Origin: Fusibacter sp. A1
GTDB lineage: Bacteria > Bacillota > Clostridia > Peptostreptococcales > Acidaminobacteraceae
Length of the DNA: 49,521 nt
Assembly: GCF_004125825.1 (NCBI RefSeq)
Contig: NZ_QQWI01000017.1
Span: forward strand, 1-49,521
Reading direction: 5' to 3'
The notes under the pieces are model-generated. The model saw only the letters and a program-made list of their open reading frames with translations, was not told where the DNA came from and searched no databases. The position numbers were made by a program, and so were the translations under genes. This document shows positions 16,327 to 27,889 of the stretch, piece after piece; the first letter of the stretch is position 1; the number at the start of each line of letters is the position of its first letter.

Positions 16327-16893
16327 ATGAATACGAGATATTATCATGTTGTCACGGAAAGACCGATGGAGTTAAACCAAGTAATCGTCTTTGATCAGGC
16401 TCATCCAAATGGCGTAGCCAATAGAGTCAAACGAGTACTTGAATTAAAAGAGAATCAGCCGGAAGTAGAAGCAGACCTGCCAGCATTTGATAAAATGGTG
16501 CTTGAGAACCTAGGGCATTGGAGTAATGTGGCAAGTCGAGAGCTTATGCTTGAAAAGGTAAGGAAAGAAGATTTTAGTGAGTTTCCATCTAGAATGGCTT
16601 GTCTTTATGTTTCTGCAAGTTTGGAAGAAGCTGAAAAATGGGCGAAGCATTTTATCGAGATCGGTCGAGAAACGTTTCAAATTGTCGCCCTTGAGAACGA
16701 AGGGAACTGTTTTACTGGCGATGCGCATAACTGCTGGTATGAATGTGCTTCAGAAGAAGAAGCTAGAAAACGCGCTTTTCATTATTGGAAGGTACTTGAT
16801 AATGGGAAGAACGAGGACCCTGTTTTTGAGACCATTATTGATGGGAGAATATGCGTTGTAGAAGTGATAAAAGATTTCAGAGATAATGAATAG
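16327..16893 (+). CDS. DUF2441-like protein
   Basis: 188 residues from ATG 16327, with AAAAGGTG just upstream. The N-terminus (YYHVVTERPMELNQVIVFD, then NGVANRV) and the later CLYVSASLEEAEKWA segment recall DUF2441 proteins, whose function is unknown; the fold may relate to ADP-ribosyltransferases but I cannot confirm that. It is cytoplasmic, without membrane segments. Family assignment is tentative. Confidence 0.5.
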   Translation: MNTRYYHVVTERPMELNQVIVFDQAHPNGVANRVKRVLELKENQPEVEADLPAFDKMVLENLGHWSNVASRELMLEKVRKEDFSEFPSRMACLYVSASLEEAEKWAKHFIEIGRETFQIVALENEGNCFTGDAHNCWYECASEEEARKRAFHYWKVLDNGKNEDPVFETIIDGRICVVEVIKDFRDNE

Positions 16894-16940
16894 TTTATTT
16901 GGGAGCCTAGCTCTCAGTCACAATCTATAGGAGGTTTTTT

Positions 16941-17456
16941 ATGGATTACATCATTCGATCAGTCAAAGTTGACGATGCTCAAAACATACTGAACTATGTT
17001 CAACAAGTTGCCACCGAAAGTGATAATTTAACGTTTGGTGAAGGCGAGTTTAATATGACGCTTGAAGAGGAAGAAAAGTTCATTGAAGGGCTTATTTCGA
17101 GTGATAATGAAGTCATGTTTATCGCCGAGAAAGACGATCAAATCATCGGTCAAATACATTACAGTGGTGGCAAAAGGAATAGAACCAAGCACTATGGAGA
17201 GTTCGGAATTACGGTAAAAAATGAATGTTGGGGCAAGGGTGTTGGTAAAAGCCTCATACAAGAAATGATCAAGTGGGCAGAGGCTTCCAGGTATTGTGAG
17301 AAAATCAATCTGAAAGTGAGAGATGACAATTATAAAGCGATCACTCTCTATAGAAAGATGGGATTCAAAGTTGAGGGCCTGCTGAAAAAGGACATGAAAA
17401 TCAATGGTGTGTTTGTTGACAATCTGTTTATGGGACTCGATATTAAAAAGCATTGA
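16941..17456 (+). CDS. GNAT-family N-acetyltransferase
   Basis: 171 residues from ATG 16941 after AGGAGG. The acetyl-CoA loop lies in ECWGKGVGKSLIQEMIKWA, following the beta-4 strand GEFGITVK; the later NLKVRDDNYKAITLYRKMGF segment is the classic GNAT C-terminal signature. It transfers an acetyl group from acetyl-CoA to an amine; closeness to RimJ/RimL or antibiotic-type enzymes cannot be decided from sequence, and the substrate is unknown. Confidence 0.88.
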   Translation: MDYIIRSVKVDDAQNILNYVQQVATESDNLTFGEGEFNMTLEEEEKFIEGLISSDNEVMFIAEKDDQIIGQIHYSGGKRNRTKHYGEFGITVKNECWGKGVGKSLIQEMIKWAEASRYCEKINLKVRDDNYKAITLYRKMGFKVEGLLKKDMKINGVFVDNLFMGLDIKKH

Positions 17457-17511
17457 TCAACTGGTGGATTGCTGCTTGAAAGGTCTACTGATACATGATT
17501 TTGGAGCAAAT

Positions 17512-17670
17512 ATGATAAAGTACAATCTAGGAAATCCAGAAGAAATCCATACTTTAGATAAGTTAAGAGAGAGGTTGTATCACGCTTTAGAATCGGGAAA
17601 GCAACATCGGGACAGCATGACAACTTGTAAGTGAATGGAAATCGGATTGTCGGTGAAGAGGTATAAATGA
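17512..17670 (+). pseudogene. Possible small Spo0E-like gene with in-frame TGA
   Basis: ATG 17512 opens 40 codons whose middle (LDKLRERLYHALESGKQ) resembles the first helix of Spo0E-type phosphatases. TGA at 17632-17634 stops it; the same frame then gives MEIGLSVKRYK and ends at TGA 17668-17670, overlapping the next ATG at 17667. That overlap and the rough fit of the tail to a Spo0E SQELD...LI..Y motif suggest the two pieces once formed one gene. The evidence is weak because the pieces are short. No strong ribosome site precedes 17512. Confidence 0.3.
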
Positions 17671-18670
17671 GATTAAGAAATAGTACGGTAAAAAGAATGC
17701 TAGATATCATGGAGTGTAGTCTTAATGGACAATACATGACTCTTGAGCTAGAAAAGTTGCTGAATCATGAGGATTACAGGATTCAATTTGATTTTTTTGA
17801 AAATCATCCGGCGGGAATCGCCTTTTCACCGAACGACTTCATAAAAATGTTTCATTCAATCTACAATTACTCACCTTCTCCTGGAACATCCAAGGCGTTG
17901 ACTAAGAGAAGAGAGGATTTTATTCTTGCTTTTGAAAAGAATGAATGCTTAAAAGAAAGTCTGCATCTTTTAGAGAAGTTCAATGAGGAAGACTTAAAAC
18001 TGGCAGTGGAGTTGGCGAATGAGGGATTGCTTTTGCCCTTCATACGGAAAACACTCAGATTATTGTAGCTATAGGTGTTGGAGTAACAGGAGCGTTCAAT
18101 CAGGGCGACATTAATTTTTTTGATTTTGTTAAGACCTTCACCCAAAAGACAAAGCAAGGTTTTATTCATATTCTCGCGCATGAACTGCATCATAAAGGCT
18201 ACAAGGAACAGTTTAAGATTGACTATTCCAGATACCGGGCGGTCGATAGCTTCATTCATTTCTTTTCGGGTGAAGGTTTAGCTGTTAAGTTCTGTAATAA
18301 TTTTGAAGGGCATCTCACATCTAAAATGAGGTGTTGCGAACACACTTGCGTTACAGATTCATATGAGTATTATATGGAGAACTACGACGCGATCATTGCT
18401 AAGTTCCTAGCTCATCTAAAAGAAATAAGCCAGGGGATGTATTCGGCCGCAGGCTCATTAGAAGACTTGTTTGATAAGGAGTACCACTTCAGAGATGTTG
18501 AAATTGATGGAATCATCCATGAGTTTTACTTGAGAAATCCCATCTCTTATTATCTTGGCGCTGACATATGGGGACTTCTTTACGACAAGCTTGAACGAGA
18601 TGAGTTCTTTGATATGCTTAAGAATCCAAGCGGCATTTATGAAAGGCTTGTTGGATTACTTGGAATGTGA
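17667..18670 (+). pseudogene. Frameshifted putative zinc metallopeptidase (HELHH motif)
   Basis: ATG 17667 opens a frame to 18068; coding-like sequence then continues in the +2-related frame from about 18023 to TGA 18668-18670. A one-base indel near GGG 18023-18025 would join them into about 334 residues. The second part contains HELHH (18179-18193) within FIHILAHELHHKGY, the zinc-binding signature of DUF5700-type putative peptidases, and later SGEGLAVKFCNN, where a downstream glutamate is expected. Neither half alone makes a sensible protein: the first lacks the metal site and the second has no start at its true beginning. It could be genuine decay or a sequence error. Confidence 0.7.
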
Positions 18671-18707
18671 TACAAGTACGAGTATCGGACTTTAACAGTA
18701 TCTAATT

Positions 18708-19283
18708 TTATTTTCTCTCATAAGCAAGTATACCTTCGGTTTTTACCGGTTCACCGATAGGTAAGCCAAAAGTCTCCAGCGTGATGTCTTTTATGATCTC
18801 GGGTCTTGTCGGTTCGTTGACGACTACACCGGGAACATCGACAGTTACAGGTGTCGTATCTACTTGCATGATTCTTTCAATTTCTTCAAAACCGCTGATT
18901 ACCCTGCCAAACCCAGGATACTTGCCGTCGAGTTTTTCCATAGCATCTCCAACGACAATGTAAAAGCAGCTTCCTGAAGCAAGCGATTCTCCGTCGCCGC
19001 CCATAGCGACAGCGTACTTGGACAAGGTCAGATTATTGTCGTAGCCATTGACTCTGCTCTCGTTGTCAATGAGAAAATCGCAGGACGGGTCCTTATCAAA
19101 GGATGTATAACTTGGTTGTAAGACAAATCCAGGTACAACTCGTTTGATGGTCCTATTCTTATATGCGCCGGTGGAGGCAAGGTACATGAAGCTTGTAGCA
19201 GTATTTGGTGCAGCTTCTGGGTAAAGTTCAATCTTTATTTCTGCTCCCGACGCCATGATTATTGTAGCAATTTGATGTATCAT
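18708..19283 (-). CDS. Cyclophilin-type peptidyl-prolyl isomerase
   Basis: 191 residues from ATG 19283, which overlaps the LacI stop (ATGA). Cyclophilin features are present: IKIELYPEAAPNTATSFMYL, then RTIKRVVPGFVLQ (with the active-site Arg) and GSCFYIVVG. It has a lineage-specific C-terminal tail of about 50 residues. It accelerates proline isomerisation during folding and has no signal peptide, so it is cytoplasmic. Being the last gene of a sugar-hydrolase operon is unusual for a cyclophilin; it may help fold the large glycosidases. Confidence 0.88.
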   Translation of the reverse strand: MIHQIATIIMASGAEIKIELYPEAAPNTATSFMYLASTGAYKNRTIKRVVPGFVLQPSYTSFDKDPSCDFLIDNESRVNGYDNNLTLSKYAVAMGGDGESLASGSCFYIVVGDAMEKLDGKYPGFGRVISGFEEIERIMQVDTTPVTVDVPGVVVNEPTRPEIIKDITLETFGLPIGEPVKTEGILAYERK

Positions 19284-20287
19284 TTTTTTACTACCACACT
19301 TTCTCGTTCAATTAGTTCGACTGCAACGCTCGATTTCACAGCAACTCTTCTTTTGTTGGACAAGCGGTCAATCAACATACGGACGGCTAGACTTCCCATG
19401 TCTTCGGAGTGAATCTTGACGGTTGTCAACGGCGGCATTGTGAATTTAGCTGTCGGAATATCGTTTATACTGATGATTGAAACATCATTTGGAACATGAA
19501 TGCCCTTCTCGCTAAAAGCGCGCAAGGCTCCGATCGCCATTGAATCATTTGCGATGATATACGCGTCAGGCGTTTTGTCTTTTTCTATGTGCTTCTTAAC
19601 AAGCTCGTATCCTGAATCGATGGAGAAGCTCCCAATATGGATGTGTTTTGGATCAAGTGCTCCAAACTTGTTCATGTAGCGGATGAACGTTTCCTCCCTT
19701 TGATCGATCTCAGCACTTTCAAACGCTTCTCTACCACCGAGGTATCCGATACGGCGATGTCCTTTTTCGTGCAGGTAATCGACCATACGGACAATCACTC
19801 GGTCCAAGTCTACAACAACTGAATCATAAGCGTCTTGATCTGGCGATGAATCCAAAAATAGAATGGATTCACTATAGCGCTTCAGCAGGGCTTGCTCATC
19901 TTGATTAAACGAACCAATACCTATCACACCATCAAATGCGGTGCCAAGAATGCTATAACTTCCGTTCACCTTGTATACCTTTTCAATTTCCAGTTCTTGT
20001 TCTTTCACTTCCTGGTTTATACCGAATCGGATAGACAGATAATACGGATCCTCAAACTCGGTCTTATCGGTAAAGGAACTCACAATAAGCACTTTGTACT
20101 TGATGAGTTCTTTTGATCTTTTTGAATACTTTTCCTTAAGAGGTATGTATTCTAACTCTTCGGCTGCCTCGTATATCTTTTTACGTGTTTCTTCGCGTAC
20201 GCTTATCTCCTTGTCGCCATTTAGCACCCTCGAAACGGTTGCTGGAGAAACGCCGGCAAGTTCTGCTATATCTTTTATTGTAGCCAC
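19280..20287 (-). CDS. LacI-family transcriptional repressor
   Basis: 335 residues starting at GTG 20287 with AAGGGTG upstream. Residues 1-50 are the LacI helix-turn-helix (ATIKDIAELAGVSPATVSRV), followed by a periplasmic-binding-protein-like sensor domain with DAYIIANDSMAIGALRAF and a typical C-terminus. It should repress the operon it belongs to (beta-galactosidase, GH63-like, lacI, cyclophilin) and release when a sugar binds. The candidate operator is upstream of the beta-galactosidase gene. It resembles GalR-type regulators seen beside GH2 genes. Confidence 0.9.
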   Translation of the reverse strand: MATIKDIAELAGVSPATVSRVLNGDKEISVREETRKKIYEAAEELEYIPLKEKYSKRSKELIKYKVLIVSSFTDKTEFEDPYYLSIRFGINQEVKEQELEIEKVYKVNGSYSILGTAFDGVIGIGSFNQDEQALLKRYSESILFLDSSPDQDAYDSVVVDLDRVIVRMVDYLHEKGHRRIGYLGGREAFESAEIDQREETFIRYMNKFGALDPKHIHIGSFSIDSGYELVKKHIEKDKTPDAYIIANDSMAIGALRAFSEKGIHVPNDVSIISINDIPTAKFTMPPLTTVKIHSEDMGSLAVRMLIDRLSNKRRVAVKSSVAVELIERESVVVKK

Positions 20288-20355
20288 ATCATCACCCTTA
20301 ATCTTGTTTTCTTAATCGTAGCATCTTGATGAAAAGGCGTCAAACAGTATCGTCG

Positions 20356-22083
20356 CTATCGCTCGTTTTCACTCGGATAGTCATCCAGAAGTGTTAAAAA
20401 TACAGATGAGGTCCATGCAAAGCAGGGATCAACCTGTCCTTTTCCTGTCTTTGGATCAAAGTTCTCAGCCATGCCGTTTTGATCGATCGTATTTACAAAG
20501 CGCTCTGCCAGCGCATATGCGTTTTTTGTTTCACCAAGATGATGAAGCATATCGATGTACATCAGCATGGTCGGTGCCCATATGGGGCCTCGCCAATAGC
20601 CGTTATCCTGATACAAGGGACTGTTCATGGCTTCTGTGGCAAGGCCGAACTCACTGTAAAATCGGCTTGAATCGGTAAGGTCGTCCAGCAAGCGTTCTTT
20701 TACCTGTATGGGGAGTCTTTCGCCGATGATCAGCGGCATAAGCGCTTGAAGGGAGTCTCCACCGGTTATTATTTTCGAAGTCGTAGCCAACTTTGCTACG
20801 AAACGATCATCATGCCATAGCTCCGCCATCATCTTCCTAAAGAGTTCATCTGCTCTTTGCTTCCAATCCTTGCTTTCTTGTGTTTTGTTTAACGTGTTGG
20901 CTAGAGTAGCTAAAAAGTCCATCTGATGCACCAGCAAAGCACAAAGGTCTGGGGTGACAACCGGTACTCCCTGACTATATAAAGTGCCGTTATCCCATCC
21001 AGACTCGTTCCCGTGGGCATAAAAGGGCATTCCTCGCTCTGTTGAACGATGATTCAACCAAAATTCTGTGAATCTGCTGAGAGTATCGTATACCGCCATC
21101 AATTTATCGGCTTCACAAAAAAGTGGATTCCTTCGCATCATGTATTGATAAGCCCAAGCGTAAATTGGTGGTTTTGCACTGCTGTAAGAAGCATATACGT
21201 CATTGACAAAATCGGGATACATGCCACTGATATGCTGATGGTCTGTAAAAAACATGAACTGATCAAATGAAAGTTCAGGTTCCTTTTTAGCCAAGAAGAT
21301 CGCGCCGAAACAATTGTCCCAACTCCAGATATTCGTCATCCAGTTCTTGGACATGTACATGGCATACCTTTTTAGCAGACCTTCCGGTTGAACGAAATTC
21401 ATCCAGGTTATGTAGGATGCCAAAGCCACGCTTTTTCTGTAGCGCTCATTTGGCAGATGGTGCAGGGAAGACCAGATGCAGTACTCGTTTGTCAGTCGTT
21501 CCCTTGTTTTGTCAAAGTCCTCCACCGCGCCCGGTTCGTGTTTGCTGACGACTTTGAAACTTTCTAGGACCAGGTCACAGCGGTCTTTAAGAGATATGCT
21601 TATATGCCTGTTACCGATGGATTCCCATGGTGCGTCAAGTTCAACATTGCCCTCTAGTGCTTGTATGCCGAGTCGTATTTCTTTTGAATAGCTGGTTAAC
21701 TCCCATGTGGAATCATTACGGCTAAAAATTGTATCGTACCTACTTAGTACATAACTAAGCTTAACAAAGAGACCGTCGGTTTTAATTCTAATGGTGTTTT
21801 CTGTTGGAAAAATGATGTGAACAGCTCCTTGTCCAGAAAAGAGGATCAACTCGGTTTCGGTTCCGCCGATGCCACATTCGACGATAGAATCCCTGTCGTC
21901 ATAAACCTCTAGCTGGAACAACCAGCCTGGGTCGAGATCGCCTCTTCTGACATCGCGGATATAAATCGGATTCTCCGCTAAGTCCCCATATTTGGATACG
22001 ACGAAAAAACTTCCAAACCGGCTAAAGGGGATGTTCACTAAGTCAATGACCGGGTTGATGGCAAACGCTTTTGAATCAGTCAT
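20356..22083 (-). CDS. GH63/MGH1-like glycoside hydrolase
   Basis: 575 residues from ATG 22083; GAGGAG at the end of the beta-galactosidase gene is its ribosome site, and the two genes are four bases apart. The first 190 residues look like a beta-rich N-domain; the rest is an (alpha/alpha)6 barrel with NIWSWDNCFGAIF, HGNESGWDNGT and GYWRGPIWAPTM, motifs of the GH63/YgjK and mannosylglycerate-hydrolase-like group. It has no signal peptide and should act on imported alpha-linked oligosaccharides or glycosides. Pairing with a beta-galactosidase suggests a heterogeneous substrate. No transporter is in the operon. Confidence 0.85.
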   Translation of the reverse strand: MTDSKAFAINPVIDLVNIPFSRFGSFFVVSKYGDLAENPIYIRDVRRGDLDPGWLFQLEVYDDRDSIVECGIGGTETELILFSGQGAVHIIFPTENTIRIKTDGLFVKLSYVLSRYDTIFSRNDSTWELTSYSKEIRLGIQALEGNVELDAPWESIGNRHISISLKDRCDLVLESFKVVSKHEPGAVEDFDKTRERLTNEYCIWSSLHHLPNERYRKSVALASYITWMNFVQPEGLLKRYAMYMSKNWMTNIWSWDNCFGAIFLAKKEPELSFDQFMFFTDHQHISGMYPDFVNDVYASYSSAKPPIYAWAYQYMMRRNPLFCEADKLMAVYDTLSRFTEFWLNHRSTERGMPFYAHGNESGWDNGTLYSQGVPVVTPDLCALLVHQMDFLATLANTLNKTQESKDWKQRADELFRKMMAELWHDDRFVAKLATTSKIITGGDSLQALMPLIIGERLPIQVKERLLDDLTDSSRFYSEFGLATEAMNSPLYQDNGYWRGPIWAPTMLMYIDMLHHLGETKNAYALAERFVNTIDQNGMAENFDPKTGKGQVDPCFAWTSSVFLTLLDDYPSENER

Positions 22084-22087
22084 AAAG

Positions 22088-25192
<3,105 letters not shown>

Positions 25193-25299
25193 TTAAATCC
25201 CACCGATCAGGATTATTTTTTTGTATACTGGTCCTAGTGAATTCTTAGTAGGATTTTGCTAGGATGTACACCTACTATGAAAATGGGAGCGAGGGCGAT

Positions 25300-25998
25300 A
25301 TGAAGATTACAACCGTATTTTACGATATGGGCAACACCTTACTTGATTTTCACTTTGGTAAAAGCGACGATGAAAAAGACCTTATTGGAATTGGACATAT
25401 GAAAGACGTCTTAAGGGAGCAACTCAACTTGGTGGTGTCTCAAGAGGAGCTGATCGAAAGTTTTTTAAATCCGCTTAATGACTATATGATAAACGAGAGA
25501 AAGCAAAACGGCTATGAGCGTCCCTTTAGGATGCATTTGAAGCAGATCTTGCAAGGTAGGAGCATCACCGATGAGCAAGAGCTCTGTTTAGCAGAAGCCT
25601 TTTATGGTGAATACATGCGAACGGTGAAAGTCAATGAAGCTGTTTTTGAACAGTTAAGGAGCGATAAGCGTAGGGGGATGAATATCGGCGTTATCTCAAA
25701 CTGCTATATGCCTGCAGAACTTTACAGGAAAGTATTTGTAGCTTGCGGTATCGATGAATATGTTGACGCCTACTTTTTTAGCTATGAGCAAGGAATGATG
25801 AAGCCTAATCTGGAACTCTTCAAAAGAGCGCTTCACTACTTTGATGTTGAACCTCGCCATGCCATGATGGTCGGAGACAGCCTAAAGGCCGATATTGAAC
25901 CTGCACGTTCATTGGGGATGGAGCACATGAGGATCTGATCACTTAAAAGCACGATTGAATTGGAAGCAGGGGACTCCAAGTTACGAGGCCTTGAATAG
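25300..25998 (+). pseudogene. HAD-superfamily hydrolase, probably cut short by TGA
   Basis: ATG 25300 follows GGGAGCGAGGG; the intact frame of 212 codons ends at TGA 25936-25938. Motif I reads FYDMGNTLLDF (first Asp present, Gly where many HADs have the second Asp, as in other DxGxT members), motif II VISN, motif III the Lys in MMKPNLELF, motif IV GDSLKADI. The protein should go on a little past GMEHMRI; the same frame after TGA adds SLKSTIELEAGDSKLRGLE and then TAG at 25996-25998, which looks like a normal HAD tail. TGG or CGA to TGA would explain it. The shortened product may still fold, because all catalytic motifs are kept. Confidence 0.65.
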
Positions 25999-26032
25999 AT
26001 GATGAAATGAAGACTGAATTGGGGTTTAGGAA

Positions 26033-26078
26033 TCAAAAAAACCTACTCTTAAGACTTTAGTTGAGAGTAGGTTTTTAT
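26033..26078. terminator. Bidirectional terminator
   Basis: AAAAAACCTACTCT pairs with AGAGTAGGTTTTT. It lies between the convergent HAD gene and the small membrane protein gene and has A- and T-runs on both sides. Confidence 0.8.
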
Positions 26079-26407
26079 AGAAGTTGGTAGTGATTGATGA
26101 TGAGAATAAAGATTGCGCAAAAAATACAGTTCGAGATCGCCCAGAAGAAACCTCTGAAGACTCTTTGCGAGAGGGTGAATGTGTTTTTTTGATAGGCAAA
26201 TGAGGATAGCAGCGCCGCATACATGATGACAGACCCGTACCAAGGCAATTCACTGATGAACAGCGCTACTGTAAGGATAAGGCACATGAAAACTGCTGAA
26301 ATGAAAAAGAACCGGTCTTCTCTGAGCGTTCTGGAGAATTCGCGATGACTGATTTCAAGACGCAGTCTTTTTTTAAACAAGACGATAAACTCCAACAATG
26401 TATTCAT
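26075..26407 (-). CDS. Small membrane protein (unrecognised)
   Basis: 110 residues from ATG 26407 with GGAG upstream. An amphipathic basic start (FKKRLRLEISHREFSRTLR) is followed by three hydrophobic segments, at about 36-50, 57-73 and 85-105. No family recognised. It is a single-gene unit ending in the bidirectional terminator. Confidence 0.6.
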   Translation of the reverse strand: MNTLLEFIVLFKKRLRLEISHREFSRTLREDRFFFISAVFMCLILTVALFISELPWYGSVIMYAALLSSFAYQKNTFTLSQRVFRGFFWAISNCIFCAIFILIINHYQLL

Positions 26408-26677
26408 GAAAAACTCCGTGAGGTCTCTCTGTAAACGATAGGTGACAAGTCATTATACCGTAGTATAGCAGAGAGTAAGGGATAAGGGAATGGGTTGAGG
26501 GGCTAAAGTAACGCTTTATAGTGCGTTTAGTAAGCTATGGGGTTAGTACCATCTCCTGGCCTGAGACAGGAGAAAAATGCATTTGAGTGATGAAGTGTAG
26601 ATATCTCAATTATGTTATAATCAGTTATAATGATCTATCAATCAATAGCCAAGTCAAGAATATGCACGGAGGTTGTT

Positions 26678-27058
26678 ATGCTGGTACCACAGTTATATTT
26701 AAAGGGTAAATGTGAAGAAGCGATAAAGGCTTATGAGAATGCATTCAAAACCAAAGTAGCTTCAGTCCTTTACGACGAGGATAAGAGGCCTGAAAATTTT
26801 GTCGTCCATGCTGAAATGCATATTCATGATCAGAAGGTCATGATGAGTGACTGGGGTGGAAACATCAGCATGTCAACAGATAACTCGCAGCAGCTGGTTG
26901 TGATATTTAAGGAACAAGCCGAACTGGATCATGCATATGATGTACTAAAAGTCGGTAGCAAGACCGTTATTGAGAAGGGACCGACGTTTTATAGCACCTG
27001 TCTTGTTGACCTGCTTGATTCCTATGGTGTGCGTTGGTGTTTGATGATGAATGTGTAA
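26678..27058 (+). CDS. VOC-superfamily (glyoxalase/PhnB-like) protein
   Basis: 126 residues from ATG 26678 after GGAGG; the in-frame upstream ATG at 26630 has no site. The sequence (LVPQLYLKGKCEEAIKAYEN, then VVHAEMHIHDQKVMMSDW) is typical of PhnB/YjdN-like members, which have the VOC fold but usually lack a known activity. It is cytoplasmic. A good terminator follows. Confidence 0.8.
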   Translation: MLVPQLYLKGKCEEAIKAYENAFKTKVASVLYDEDKRPENFVVHAEMHIHDQKVMMSDWGGNISMSTDNSQQLVVIFKEQAELDHAYDVLKVGSKTVIEKGPTFYSTCLVDLLDSYGVRWCLMMNV

Positions 27059-27068
27059 AGTGTACCAT

Positions 27069-27103
27069 TGACTCAGTTGTGAAGAACAGCTGGGTCATTT
27101 TTT
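27069..27103 (+). terminator. Rho-independent terminator
   Basis: TGACTCAGTTGT pairs with ACAGCTGGGTCA (12 pairs, two of them G-T) around GAAGA, followed by six T. Confidence 0.8.
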
Positions 27104-27205
27104 ATGGAGGTTTCCATTATGCTTTTTCTGGTAGACATAAATATTAGATTAACTTTTTATTTCACAGGTAGACTATGAGACATCTATCTTAAAAAATGGT
27201 AAAAT

Positions 27206-27889
27206 ATGAGCAATGAGTTTTTGAACGATTGTGAGGTCGAAATGGATAAAATGACATATGATGAATTGAAAGATACCCTTAAAACAGGAGATTTGATCTT
27301 GTTTTCGGGTCGATATGAAATCAGCAAGATTGTCGAGTGGCTGGAAGGCAGCAAGTGGTCACATGTAGGAATGGTCGTAAGACTTGACGGATATGACGAA
27401 CCGCTTTTATATGAAGCGACCGCTTTGACCAATTTGCCGGATTTAATAGACAACAGCCATGTCACTGGACCAAAAGTGGTTAAGCTACTTGATCGGCTGC
27501 AGACCTACGGGGACGATTTAGTGCCCTATGAGCCACCGGTTTATGCTGTCAGAAGACTGGAAAACCCACTTGCAAGTGGTACAGAAGCCATTCTGGAAAA
27601 GATTCTTACACACTTGCATGGACTTCCAAATCCATCGACCAAGAGGATGATTTACGAAGTGCTGATCGGGCGCTACTTGCATATCAAGACGAGCATGAAA
27701 GATATCACCTGTAGTGGGTTTATTGCATTAACCTATGAAAAACTTGGACTGCTCAAAGGCAAAATGCCCATAAACGGCTATGTGCCATAGGATTTTTCGA
27801 CAGATGGAGATCTGCAATTAATTGACAATAAACTAAGCGATGAGATCATCATCGAGCTTCCAGAAAAAGAGGTCAGATATGCGCAGTAG
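27206..27889 (+). pseudogene. YiiX-like permuted papain-fold protein with in-frame TAG
   Basis: The frame opens at ATG 27206 (an ATG at 27242 with GAGG upstream is equally likely) and reaches TAG 27788-27790. The core is typical of permuted NlpC/P60-like proteins: TGDLILFSG, SKWSHVGMVV (active-site His) and ITCSGFIALTYEKLGLL (active-site Cys near 27710). Just after NGYVP the TAG occurs, and the same frame continues DFSTDGDLQLIDNKLSDE to TAG 27887-27889, overlapping the next gene's ATG at 27879. Related proteins normally have such a tail. CAG to TAG would be a single transition. Because both catalytic residues precede the stop, the shorter product could still be active. Confidence 0.7.

Noticed and set aside
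25936..25938. Selenocysteine at the HAD TGA
   Set aside because: No convincing SECIS-like hairpin follows, and HAD enzymes do not use Sec at this tail position.
27788..27790. Pyrrolysine or a changed stop code
   Set aside because: TAG and TGA end many intact genes here, and no pyl gene is in the window. A point mutation or sequence error is simpler.
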